64,000 nt of DNA from Adiantum capillus-veneris (taxonomy: Eukaryota; Streptophyta; Polypodiopsida; Polypodiales; Pteridaceae), in NCBI GenBank assembly GCA_014529385.2, contig CM043944.1, positions 170,162,740 to 170,226,739 of the forward strand, in the 5' to 3' direction. The position numbers and the translations under genes are program-made. The notes below the pieces were generated by a model. That model saw nothing but the letters and a program-made list of their open reading frames with translations, had not been told where the DNA came from and made no database searches. Below are positions 33,726-43,812 of this stretch, in pieces. How positions within the stretch are numbered: the first letter of the stretch is position 1; each line of letters begins with the position of its first letter.

Positions 33726-33735
33726 CACAATCAAA
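32710..33735 (-). pseudogene. CACTA gene with Transposase_24 domain (TNPA-like)
   Basis: Plant En/Spm second genes bind subterminal repeats. On the minus strand a Ser/Pro/Thr-rich N-terminal half (33630-33290: SLPVPTPATTSPLTPGF, TPPKVTPMDTPRFEAQ) is followed by a conserved domain at 33222-32740: RGLCSQVFRHYILNTW, EVPNDLKDRVISMLHDEFPV and SSHHLGSGGWASFEADF, resembling the Ptta/En/Spm family. One stop (about 33233) separates the halves. A GA run at 33668-33721 forms a Ser-Leu leader that is unlikely to be translated. The C-terminal GSGGWASFE piece is duplicated in the hairpin at 37570-37895. Confidence 0.72.
33668..33721. repeat. GA microsatellite
   Basis: An uninterrupted GA run of about 27 units lies at the 5' side of the CACTA second gene; a similar CT run is at 37101-37145. 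Open frames across it encode only alternating Ser-Leu or Arg-Glu. Confidence 0.95.
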
Positions 33736-33886
33736 TCTTGTAGTCGAAAACCAGGTGGTGGAGCTGCATGTGGCCATGGATTGCCCAGGATGTGAGTGCA
33801 ACATCAAAAGAGCGTTATACAATATGGAAGGTACTTAGAGTTTTTACAAAACGTAGCAAAATTGTTCAAATACAATATTTATGGCT

Positions 33887-36800
33887 TTAAGAGATCTCTC
33901 TCTCATCCTCGCATAGCTCATCATAACTTCCTATATCTATATAGAGCTCTTCGTTTAAACAAATGTCCTCCATTTCATTTTGTAGATCCTCTACATGCAC
34001 CCCATAGAGAGTAGCAGCTTGATGTTCGTCTGGCACCACCTCAACGGCTTTTGACTGAGCATCTTCTCCGATCTCCTCCATTGATGCCGCTGTGATTGGC
34101 ACATGGTAGCCTTCATACGTCCGTGCACTACGAGGGGCTACCTCTATGACGTACCACCAATTTGATGTAGACTTTGTAGGATGAAATATCACCTGCCAGA
34201 GCCAGATAACTTACATGAGAGCTTCCAAGCACATAAATTCTAAAATGGGATGTTAACTATTTACATACTTACTTGTTCACAATGCTCGGGTAGTACAAAA
34301 GTGTCTCTTAGGTCAGTCCATTTCTTAGTTGAATCCACCTCAAGAAAACTAGGCTCTCCTCTACGCACAGTAGCGTTGCGACCCTCCATGATTATCTTGA
34401 ACCATTGCATGCCGAATAAGTCGACAAAAAATCCTCTATAATCGATCCTCAAAATCTCTTGTAGCGTGCCGAAGTAAGTGAGTTTCGCCACCACAGGATC
34501 TGCATCATAGGACCGTCGTCGACTACACTGTTCAAATTTTGCCATGATTCCACAATCTTGAGTAAAATGATTTATGTTGATCCGTTCCACCCTAAAATGT
34601 CGACCTTTACACCATGCTGCTGTGTATGAATTATACTACAACCAACAAAGATTATGAGTGGCCGTTCAAACATCTAGAAAGTCATTAGTCGTACATTGCA
34701 AACTTACCTTGGTCGCGCAACCCCGAGAGTACTCCCACTCTTCCTCAGTCACATCTTCACCGCAGCGTTTAGTTTGGCGAATGGTATGGAGTCTACGTTG
34801 ATCTCCTTTTGTGAGATCCATTGCACCAACTTCGCAAGTTTGTAGATTGTGTTATGGATGTCAAGAGACAAACATCCGTCAATGGCAACCGGTAAAATAA
34901 ACTGCAAAACACGTGCAACAATGATATTAAAGTCCACACACGAATTTGTTATACAATTTCCACTATGATATATTCCACTATGAACATACCCAACACATTT
35001 TATGCCAGTCGTGTGACTTCAAACGGTAAGCTTTCCTTCTTTAGTAAAACACGTTCGGAGCGAGTGCATTACGCCAACGGGGGTCGGAAAAGATCGAATG
35101 GTCTCTTTTACTTTGCGTTCTTGGGCTCCTGTGAAAATCCATGGTGCTTTAGGGAGTTTTATCGATCCATCCGACGCTGTTTGCGGCCAATATTTCTCCA
35201 TACGATCCACATTTCTAAGGTCAACTCTGGCTCCCAAAGTATCTTTCTTGCCGGTCAGATGGTCCCATAGTAGATTACCCACATTCTTGAATATGTGCAT
35301 TGGATCGAGCAAGTGATTGATCATGAGTCGGGGCCAATATGGTAACTCGTATCATAGAGATAGTCTCTTCATCCCTGGGGGCAATCCGTCATTACACATC
35401 TCCTTCTGCTCTAACCATGCTTGTGCAGACATCCTCGGTGGCTCTCTTCCCAAAAAGTCATCGCATAACACATGATTCTCTGGAAGATACACTTGATGAC
35501 CTTCGTAGATTTACTTCTTCAATGAGGGTACCCTACGTGCATTCAGTCTAGGTCCACATGTGACACATGCTCTGTATCCGCTTGTTTGAAGCCCTGCATG
35601 TATACACATGATAATAGATCAGCTTGAGAAAAACCAAGATTTACAGTGTCTGAGTGAGGAGTGTAAATAGATCACCTGAGCATTCTGTTAGTCCGGGATA
35701 GTCATGCATGGTCCACATTAGAATGCCTCTGATCAAAGCATTCCGTCGACGTGTGTCTCGACTCATATCCACCACTTCTATGCCAATCCACAATCGTTGT
35801 AGCTCTTCCAATAGTGGACGAAGATACACATCCATATTCTTCACTTTATATCGCCCCGGCACAATCAAGCTTAGCCATAGGTGCCCCTTCTTCGTAGTCA
35901 ACCATGGGGGAATGTTGTAGTTGACGATGACAACGGGCCATACACTGTAAGATGTTGATCTTTGACCAAATGGATTTACGCCATCCATAGCCAGGCCTAA
36001 GCGTAAATTCCGAGCTTCCCTGACAAAATCCGACCATGTTCCATCTATATGTTTCCAGGCTGCGTAATCTGCAGGAAACCATCCGAAGATTAATTCTCCT
36101 CATGCCATGATGCTAGGGCGGCGATGGACTTACATTCGAAGAAATGCTTGATGCGAGGAAGTAGAGGAAAATGTCGCAAAACCTTTTGTGAAATTTTTGT
36201 TCCGTGGAGATCTACTCGATATCTCTCGGAATCACATTTCGGATACTTCTCCATGTCTATGTATTCCCCTCTAAAAAGAATGTAGTCATTAGGACAATCG
36301 TGGATCGAATTGTAATCCATCCCCAAGTTTCGCAAAATCTTTCTTGCTTCCTCTCAGGAATCTAGCATCACATTATCAGCTGGTAGTATGTGCTCTTTGA
36401 GCAATCTACACAACATAAAAATACGGTACAATTGTGTAAAAATCTATCAGATCATTATACATTTAGAGTTTTAATAAAGTAAACTAATTGTAATAGATCA
36501 CCTGAAAAGCACTGTGACGCTAGTGTCACTCCATCCAAACTTTGCCTGCATGTTGAGAAGAACCAGGAGCGCTTTCAATCTAGACATACGTGCTCCATTA
36601 TACAATGGCGTATCGGCTTCACTTTTCATATCATCATAGATAAGGCTTTCTAAACCCATGATCGTCTCGATCATTTCATCAATCTCGGGCTCAAACATTG
36701 CCTCGTTGGGAATGTGGTATGCATGTTCATCCCCCGAGCTGTCAGAGGCTACATCTTGTGGCCTTACACATGCTGCTTGACCAAAGCGCCTGCAAACACG

Positions 36801-37034
36801 TCTATTGGGTTGCAAGATTGCTGCCTGTTGGCCAGCGCCAGAGTCCGACGAGTTATAATTGGCAACAACTTGATCTATAATAGATGTATCGAACTCGCCA
36901 AATTCGTGAACGTGCTGCAAAGAAACGCGTCTTGTCCGTCGCACAGCATGCTTGCATTGATTACAAGGACATAAGATCCTCGTTGAGAGATAGGTGTTTT
37001 GGTTGGACGGCCCCACATCCTCGTCACTACTCAT
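33887..37034 (-). pseudogene. CACTA transposase gene, TNP2/Transposase_21 type, with introns
   Basis: The transposase cuts the transposon ends. From ATG 37034 on the minus strand: a transposase-associated domain (ILCPCNQCKHAVRRTRRVSL), LYNGARMSRLKALLVLLN and FGWSDTSVTVLF. An intron begins CAG/GTGATC at 36502 and ends TTGTGTAG near 36408. Then KYPKCDSERY, and the TNP2 core at 35988-35641 (DGVNPFGQRSTSYSVWPVVI, YNIPPWLTTKKGHLWLSLI). A second intron uses the same donor word at about 35677. Then MINHLLDPMHIFKNV (35324), a DUF4218-like segment (LPVAIDGCLSLDIHNTIYKL) and DUF4216-like exons at 34590-33887 (YFGTLQEILRIDYRGFFVDL). Stops such as TGA near 36356 and frame changes near 36080 make it defective. 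Confidence 0.78.
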
Positions 37035-37098
37035 AATGAGGGTAAAAATCTTATAACCTGGACAACAAATTTAATCTTCTATTGGCATTCTTCGTCTT

Positions 37099-37147
<49 letters not shown>

Positions 37148-37569
37148 TTCACACTATAAACTACCTCACATTCTCTAGTCATGTCCAATCCCCGCACACC
37201 TCGGTCTAGAGGTGCACGGAGATGAGAACCACTGGGTTATAATCTCGTCTTTATTGGTCAATGCCTATATTTGTGGGTACAAGAAATCTACACACCCACG
37301 TCTACATGATAGTGCATGTAGTGGACAAAACCCCTTTGCCTCTTCTCTAGCTGTAGCATTTCACATCATCTTAACAACTTTTTACATTATCTTAACATCT
37401 TTTCACATTAGATCTTTTCACCGTTCGTCTAACTCTAATTTTTTTACCGTAATCTCAAAGTTAAACTCTAATATAAAAACTCAATCCAAAATCTTATCTT
37501 AAATCTAACCTAATTGAACATGTGGTGATTCGCTCCATTGAAAGGTAAAAGACATACCAATGGGGCTAC
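37035..37569. other. 5' flank of the CACTA transposase gene
   Basis: The stretch contains a CT microsatellite (37101-37145) and low-complexity TTTACA/CATTATC words near 37360-37440. No gene is seen. No terminal inverted repeat matching 20741 is present here. Confidence 0.6.
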
Positions 37570-37895
37570 CAGCTGTGTAGATGTGAATGGACCTCACATA
37601 CACAAATACTTCAATGCAAGAGTTTAATACTAGCTTTGATGGGACAAAATCCTCCTCGAAGCTCGTCCAGCCGCCACTCCCCGTCTTGATGCAAACTCTT
37701 GCTGCGTCACTTTGCTGCCACCGCCTGTTCGGATTGGTCGTCCTCTCCTCCCTGGGGAGTGGCGGTTGGGCCAGCTTCGAGGAGGATTTTGTTCCATCAC
37801 CTACGTCATGGATCGACGGGGTGGAGAGGTGAGAGTATTAAACTCTTACATTGAAGTATTTGTATATGTGAGGCCCATTCACATCTACACAACTG
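37570..37895. repeat. Hairpin-forming inverted repeat built from a CACTA gene fragment
   Basis: The left arm (37570-37682) and right arm (37754-37895) are inverted copies with small bulges; the loop is 71 bp. Arm words: TGTAGATGTGAATGG, CACAAATACTTCAATGCAAG and AAAATCCTCCTCGAAGC against their complements. The right arm read on plus encodes LGSGGWASFEEDFV, the left arm encodes the same on minus, and the loop also resembles the CACTA gene near 32800-32880. Transcription from either side would give a stem of about 110 bp matching the transposase gene. Confidence 0.85.
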
Positions 37896-37959
37896 TTGTA
37901 TGCGGGCCATCACTTGCTTCCCCTCAGGGGTCATAATGGTCTCATCGGACATACAATTG

Positions 37960-38005
37960 ATGAGGAATAAGGTAGAACTTGCCCCAAGCAAGCAAGGGGG
38001 TGTTG

Positions 38006-38046
<41 letters not shown>

Positions 38047-38629
38047 ATTTTGTGGATTCATTCTCACTTGGTGAAAGTAGAGGAACTCCATCTCCTTCTC
38101 CAAGCTTGTGAGAAGTGAGAGCCTACACCAACACTCTTGGCTATGGAATGCAAATCCAACCAAGAGCCATGCTTCAATGCTTAAGCTTGCCATCTTCTCC
38201 ATCTTCATTACTATGCTATTATGTATGCTAGCAACAAGAGTGATGATAAGTGAGGAACTATTTCTTTCTCTTATGGAATGTTTCTTCTTCCTCTTCCCTA
38301 CCCTCATTCCCCGCTAGCTCTCTCCACCTTCGGTGTTTGAGGCCTTGGGACCAAGGCTTGGGATAGTTAATGCTTTCTACAAAGTTTATGTTAAGCATGT
38401 GATGCATGAAGCTTTCCATCTTCGTTGCATCACCTAGGTCACAAGGAACACAAAGATTGTATTGTACCAAGTCTCTCTTGATGGGAAAAACTATATACAA
38501 ATGCCTATTGGAGGGGGGACCGACTTGCTACCATCAATTAAGTTCACCCGCTATGCTCACAAAGTAATCTTACAGAAGTGCTTTATCTAATTCCGCTACT
38601 CTCAAAGTTTATAGTCCATTTCCATTACA
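37960..38629 (+). repeat. 3' LTR of the outer element, right piece
   Basis: The segment matches 5929-6678 of the 5' LTR from TGAGGAATAAGGTAGAACTT to TTCCATTACA, including the CA microsatellite (38010-38043). It lacks the equivalent of about 6470-6560. It is separated from the left LTR piece (ending 20740) by the CACTA transposon, with about 344 bp of LTR lost at the junction. Confidence 0.85.
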
Positions 38630-38634
38630 CAATG
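38630..38634. other. Right target-site duplication CAATG
   Basis: CAATG follows the LTR end CCATTACA and repeats 5161-5165. The next bases (CAATGCTTTC) read as PPR coding sequence on the minus strand. Confidence 0.88.
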
Positions 38635-39450
38635 CAATGCTTTCTTACCACAACCATGTTGGGCATACCTTGGAATCGACACGTTTAAACATATTATAGT
38701 TTGGACAAAAAGATCATCAAGAAATTTTTGTCCTTTTGTAAGGGCACCATGCTCCCATGGCGGTTACTTTGCAAAATGTGTATAATATCATGTGAGTTAA
38801 CCAGAGAGGATTATTAATTATTCAAGAAGTATACTTTTATGTATACATTAGAGGGGGTGAGGTTTTGTTAAATAAGCATGTATTGTAAATAGAGTATGTA
38901 TGTTGAGGTATTATTAATAACCTATAGAATGCACATGATATAGTGAGCTTTTGATAAGTGACTGCCCCGGGACCATGCTTGGCATACATAAAAATTGAAG
39001 CACTCCCAAGCACTACAACTTTCACATAAGGCCACAAGCCTTGAAAGCCTTCAAGGTGCAAGCATAGGTGAACGCATTTGGAGAAAGGCCTTCCCTGTGC
39101 ATCTGGTTAAAACAACCTAGTTTTTCCTTGCCACAATCCTGATGGGCATATCGTGCAATCAACACATTCCAAGTGTTGAAATTCCACAACGAATGCCCAA
39201 CACAAACTTTTTGTGCTTTCTTGAGGACACCACATTTGGCATACATAATGATAAAGCACCACCAAGCACGACATCTTTCTTCAATAGCCCTAGACTAGAA
39301 ATCTCATCGTAAATTGTCTCACCCATGTCAATGTCTTCTGTAAGGCTACAATTGCATCTAGAGAGACAATCCAGGAAGCTCACCAAGAACTTTTTCTGAG
39401 CACATGCACTTGGTCTATTTTCAGAAAAGAAAAACTTATTAGGTCGCAAA
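38635..39450 (-). pseudogene. PPR protein pseudogene, upstream part
   Basis: On the minus strand the order is IYDEISSLGLLKKDVVLGGA (about 39310), then in another frame MYAKCGVLKKAQKV, WNVLIARYAHQDCGKEKL and NQMHREGLSPNAFTY (39246-39060), then a repeat interrupted by a MITE and IPRYAQHGCGKKALH at about 38670-38640. This is the start of the same PPR gene whose later repeats lie at 4230-5160. Frameshifts between repeats show it was decaying. The N-terminus beyond 39450 is not recognisable. Confidence 0.8.
38754..38971. mobile_element. 218-bp MITE with 8-bp target duplication, hAT-like
   Basis: ACCATGCT at 38746-38753 recurs at 38972-38979. Removing the 218 bp and one duplicate restores a PPR repeat word (GGGCACCATGCTTGGCATACA, reading MYAKHGAL on minus), as in neighbouring repeats. 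The ends CCCATGGCGGTTAC and, reversed, CCCGGGGCAGTCAC match at 10 of 14 positions. An 8-bp duplication suggests the hAT superfamily. No coding capacity. Confidence 0.7.
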
Positions 39451-40074
39451 AGAAAAACTCGTTGATTTTGACTTCAATTTATGTAGCAAATATTGCTTGG
39501 GCCGCCTGGTGGCGCTCACACGATCTTGTGATGCAGCCAGGAAGCTGAGTACAAACAAAAATAGCTAAAAAATGTTAAAAAATAGGCGAGCGAGTGATAG
39601 CCACATGGACGCTTCAGAGGCTGAGGATTTGTATAGATCTGTATAGCTAATGAAGGAATGTGGTGGTCATGCTAGCATAGTTTTGCACAATGGATTACTG
39701 TGCAGAACTAAGCCCTCCTCATTAATAGATAGGTAACATATACGTTCTTCATGGCCACACCAGTATTGTTTGCCCACTGTATAAGCAAGTGGAGGTCGTC
39801 TAGCCGATAACGAGAGAGAGTGTGGGGGCTAAAGTTGTACACGGGGGTGTAGGGATACATCAGTGCTACCTACTCCTAGGATTCCCTTGTGACTAAGTAA
39901 CATGGGGTCTTGATGGAAGCTTGAGTCATGGGATCAACGGTAGGAAAGCAAGGCACGAAAAGCGAACGCGTGGCAATCGTCAGATCTGTCCGAGTTTACT
40001 TTTTACGTCTGAGTTTATTTTCCAGCATTTTTGTTTACTTTATACATTTATGTTTCTCCATCTTGGACAACCAA
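39451..40074. other. Stretch without recognisable features
   Basis: No coding domain, LTR end or long repeat can be supported in these 620 bases. Confidence 0.5.
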
Positions 40075-40150
40075 ATGCTCGAATGCACGTGGATAGAGCA
40101 TGTGCCTCTCCTCGCAACCACCCGGGTTCAATTCCAGCTTGCGATCCCTA
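40075..40150 (+). mobile_element. Possible tRNA-derived SINE head
   Basis: GTGGATAGAGCATGTG (about 40090) resembles an RNA polymerase III A box and GGGTTCAATTCC (about 40124-40135) a B box, about 30 bp apart as in tRNA-derived SINEs. A cloverleaf with a good acceptor stem is not evident, so it is not a functional tRNA. No clear 3' tail or target duplication was found. Confidence 0.35.
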
Positions 40151-40510
40151 GTTGACTTTTTGTTCATCGTTCGCAGTCTTCGAGATTCCCCCCACCCAAC
40201 CCCATCCGTAGATCCCACCGGTTGAGGTCATTTAAGACCACATGCTACTTAGTCATGTGGCTAGGATTCCACGTTGGTGCGAGCAGAATACGGCGCAAAA
40301 GCTGGAGCTGACTTTCACCAATTAAATGCCTATTGCCCTTCACTTGTGCAACTCTTCGTGTGAGGCGTAGTTATCACGAAAAATAACTGATAACTATGCG
40401 TCCTGTGACCACTCTCTAAAGAGGAGTTTACCAGTTGCAACTGTTGAGCACACTGACGTTACTCAGCTTCGTCTGCATGGTTAGCGCGCGCGGTGGCCTA
40501 CACATTCTTT

Positions 40511-40514
<4 letters not shown>

Positions 40515-40606
<92 letters not shown>
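40515..40606. repeat. Compound CA/GA microsatellite
   Basis: About 23 CA units (to 40560) are followed directly by about 22 GA units. Confidence 0.95.
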
Positions 40607-40607
<1 letters not shown>

Positions 40608-41636
40608 TCTATGGACAACGAAAAACCTGCAAGAAAACCGCGGCACAGCACTTTGATCGAGGTAGGCATCTTCTTCACCTCATTCTTCTAAAATTCTTTG
40701 CATTGAGCAGTGCCTTTAGGCTCGCTTCTTAGATATGCTTGCAATGTGAATGCATGTTTTTCTGCGAGCTCTTCTTGTCTTGAGGAAAATGATCTTTTTA
40801 TATACACACATAATTTTCTCTGCTGAGAGCACACATGTTTACTGCGTATATTGGGTGCTGGCGGGCAAGAGATCTCTTGTCAGACAAGCTAAACACATCA
40901 CACAGAATCCAGACACAAGCATGTCCTTGCGACACCCAATACGAACTTGAGAAAGCCCCACACATCTAAGCTTCATTACAGGTTTGTCTGTCATAGAATC
41001 TCATTTTAGTCTATAGCATATGTTAGGATTTATCAATATGCTCCTTTTCTCTATGTCTCTGTTGTGTGGGTTTGAAACGTGAGACTTAAGTTTTTTCATT
41101 GTCTTTTCTTTGTTGTGCTTTGCTCAAGTTTTTATTCCAGTAAGCTTCTCTCTTTTATTTCCGCTTATCAAAGTCATTTGTAAGTAATTATTGTTTTATT
41201 TTTATCTAGTTGTATTAAAGAAGCCTTTCTTCATAGCTTGGTTTCGCAGCCCTTCTTTTTTTTTTTTCAATGAAAATGCATGTATGCGTGTATACGTATG
41301 CATGTATAAATATGTACGTAATGATTCCCAAATCAGCATGATTGCAAATAGAAGCACCATGTCTTAGGGCAAAACATCAAAAGAAATAGTAAAGTGGGGA
41401 TACGCGCCTATCTTTAAGACATAATCACAAATCACATGCTCAAGTATAGTTTTCAAAAATTTTTTAGTCATTGAAGTCCCAATCAATTCATTTGGTATTT
41501 CAGGCATTGGTGAAACACTGATACATATCACTTTTCACTAGTAGTGAAACATGATTGGTAGTGAAACATGATTGGTGGTCATGTTGTTCCAATTGATCAT
41601 CTTTTTTAGTCTCCTCAGCACATGCATGCTCGCGAG

Positions 41637-41667
<31 letters not shown>

Positions 41668-42218
41668 TTGAGGGTTTTACTATGCCCTATATATATATCT
41701 CGAGCTGTCCTAGAAAGTTGTGCTCATTGTCACATGAATGTATGCCCATGTGTGTGTATTTATTGGATGGAACTTACCTCGATACCAAGTTTTACACCTG
41801 TTGTTTGCCATTGAAAATGCTTGTGGGCATAGCAAGACTCATGCTTATATTGTTACCGGATGATCACAACTTTAGAGCTAATTTGGGCACGCTACAACAT
41901 AATGGGTTTGTCTGTGTGCTTTTAGTGTGTTGTTCATTTGCAATTTGACTTTTTTTGTATGCTTGTTTTACTTTGCAAGAGCTAGACTTTCTCATGACTG
42001 AGTCTGTCGATCACCTCGGAGTCGATGGAGTGGGATAGAAACTAGAACTCTTTACAAACTTGCACTTACTCTCAGACAATGACTACATGAGTGGGAATGC
42101 CATAATTTGTGTCCAACCCATGCATGATGATGGTGATGCTCTTTCACTCATGTTTGGACGATGGGTAAAAATGGTCGCACGTTGTCAACTTTTGAAGATT
42201 GCGCGCTTAGAATGGTTC
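40607..42218. other. Mostly featureless, with a possible unrecognised exon
   Basis: A CA run is at 41646-41667. At 41942-41978 a pyrimidine-rich tract ending TTTGCAAG precedes a frame (41979-42251) reading ELDFLMTESVDHLGVDGVG, a stop, then NAIICVQPMHDDGDALSLM and LEWFGKASSQIFTV. It could be an old exon or chance; I do not recognise it and one TAG lies inside. Nothing else is supported. Confidence 0.3.
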
Positions 42219-42673
42219 GGTAAAGCTTCATCCCAGATCTTTACAGTGTAGATTTTTATTTTAATTTACAGCTCAACTTAAAAATTAAGACATTGTGCTT
42301 TTGCACCATGTCTCTATTGCTGTATCAGCTAGGACTTATAGGAATTAAGTCTTGGCAATTTTGTCTCATGTCCTTAATGTGAATGACCGTTAAATTTCGG
42401 CTTTTTTTAATGTACTTAAGTAAGTTTATTTTGGTTATCTTTTGGTTGGGTAAAGCTTCATCCCAGATCTTTACAGTGTAGATTTTTATTTTAATTTACA
42501 GCTCAACTTAAAAATTAAGACATTGTGCTTTTGCACCATGTCTCTATTGCTGTATCAGCTAGGACTTATAGGAATTAAGTCTTGGCAATTTTGTCTCATG
42601 TCCTTAATGTGAATGACCGTTAAATTTCGGCTTTTTTTAATGTACTTAAGTAAGTTTATTTTGGTTATCTTTT
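42219..42673. repeat. Perfect 230-bp tandem duplication
   Basis: Unit one starts at 42219 (GGTAAAGCTTCATCCCAG) and unit two at 42449. The copies agree in every base I compared through TTGGTTATCTTTT at 42661-42673. The duplication is therefore recent, or maintained by conversion. The unit is AT-rich and non-coding and includes the last codons of the doubtful exon at 41979-42251. Confidence 0.9.
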
Positions 42674-42867
42674 TTGCTTTACTTATATAACCTAATATGA
42701 ATGTTTCTTGATTGTATGTTTGTTGCGATTGTTTTAGCCCTTCTAGTAGCTATGAGGTTAGATATTTCTGAGCTTATGAGGGTATATATTCAGAAAACAT
42801 TTGCATGTGTAAGCATGCATGCAACCGAACTTACAAATTATCTTTGTCTATCTATATTTCCCATTAG

Positions 42868-43395
42868 GGACTTGGGCACCCCAAGCCGGGAATCGGGCAC
42901 GACACACGAGAGAATCACTTAAAATACTTCACAACTTTAAAATCACAGTTCAATTCGTTCGACACGGCCCGGCGTAGTTCCGTGCCCAGGGGTATTGGCC
43001 CCAAAGACTGGCGCCCCTTTCGGTATTTCTTTTATATTAACGAATGAGCAAAGTACAACTCCCGCGGGCCCTCGGCTCTCAAACTCTGCGTCCAGATACC
43101 CTGAGAAGTGAGGCCCTTGGGCTTCTTTTATTCTTACAAAGGGATGCCAAAAGCAGAGCCCCCAAAAGCAGTGAAACTCAAAAACAACGAGTCCAAAAAG
43201 CAACTGGTCAAAAAGCTGCCTCTAAAAAGCATCAGCGCAAATTACGGAATTCCGTACAATTTGCCAGTTTACGGAATCTGCTACATCATCAACCTGTGAG
43301 CGCACTTTGCAGACAGTCCGTACTGTTTTGTCACGTCATCATCCTGTTGTGTGCGTGTCCGGGCAGCTATGCCACGTCATCATTTTGTGGCACTT
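42868..43395 (-). repeat. LTR fragment of family B, reverse orientation
   Basis: The reverse complement matches the family B LTRs (56266-56553 and 57337-57960): CTTGGGGTGCCCAAG near the end, GACACGGCCCGGCGTAGTTC, and GGCGCCCCTTTCGGTATTTC (43010-43029). GTCACGTCATCAT words mark the U3 tandem region. Both ends are eroded. Confidence 0.75.
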
Positions 43396-43702
43396 TGTTT
43401 GTGTGCAAGTGGAAGTAAGTGGGCAGCCTTTTTTCATGGGTGGTGACCCTTAATGATCTCCCCTCCCCCTTTTCCCCCTCTTAAAGGTTTGAGGGTCATC
43501 TCCTTGGTTTTTCACCTAGATCTAGGGAGAGAGGGCTTCTTTGTGGCTATGCCCGGTCTTGTGAGGCTTTTCCCTTGTTTACTAGTCTTGAATGGTGCCC
43601 ATTGGTTGTTCGGATGGGTCAGTTATTGAGTCATTGTACGGGGTCTCCAGTTTTGGGGTCAATGACCCTTCACATTTCATTTTCACCCCTCCTTGCGTAT
43701 AC

Positions 43703-43759
<57 letters not shown>

Positions 43760-43798
43760 GTGCTCCCGTCTTGCCATTCCTTCTGCTGCACTTTGACA
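43396..43798 (+). repeat. LTR end of family D
   Basis: The sequence ends CTGCACTTTGACA at 43798, directly before a primer-binding site. It contains a TC microsatellite (43705-43757). The left boundary is uncertain because it abuts the reverse family B LTR. Confidence 0.6.
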
Positions 43799-43812
43799 TG
43801 GTATTAGAGCTA
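43799..43812 (+). other. Primer-binding site of family D
   Basis: TGGTATTAGAGCTA lies directly after the LTR end CTTTGACA. It differs by one base from the usual TGGTATCAGAGC initiator Met-tRNA complement and is nearly the same as the site at 60187. Confidence 0.8.

Larger units (their letters stand above)
20741..37959 (-). mobile_element. CACTA (En/Spm-like) DNA transposon, right end deleted
   Basis: The left end starts CACTGCAAGAGG inside the outer 3' LTR and is followed by subterminal repeats. Two minus-strand genes follow (33887-37034 TNP2-type, 32710-33735 Transposase_24-type), so the element's 5' end lies on the right. No matching CCTCTTGCAGTG terminus is found on the right. The LTR bases equivalent to 5585-5928 are also missing there, so one deletion probably removed both. 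A Tat-like retrotransposon (21375-32407) is nested inside. Confidence 0.75.
5166..38629 (+). mobile_element. Outer chromovirus-like Ty3 retrotransposon, expanded to 33.5 kb by nested insertions
   Basis: The element has a 5' LTR (5166-6678), a Met-tRNA primer site (6680), a gag start (7092), an integrase C-terminus with chromodomain remnant (19403-19954), a purine tract (20299-20311) and a 3' LTR in two pieces (20312-20740 and about 37960-38629). Its middle gag and pol are replaced by a Tat-like element (7441-19402), and its 3' LTR is split by a CACTA transposon. The CAATG duplication and the PPR pseudogene on both sides confirm the boundaries. It is non-functional. Confidence 0.82.

Noticed and set aside
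40075-40150. Functional tRNA gene
   Set aside because: A- and B-box-like words are present but no convincing acceptor stem or anticodon arm can be drawn; kept only as a possible SINE head.
40428-40732. Frames rich in His-Thr, Arg-Glu, Ser-Leu or Cys-Val dipeptides
   Set aside because: They are translations of CA and GA microsatellites (also at 33668, 37101, 43705, 5982 and 38010) with no other domain.
43044-43418. 124-codon frame as a host gene
   Set aside because: It lies inside a reverse-oriented family B LTR fragment and matches non-coding LTR sequence at 57440-57700.
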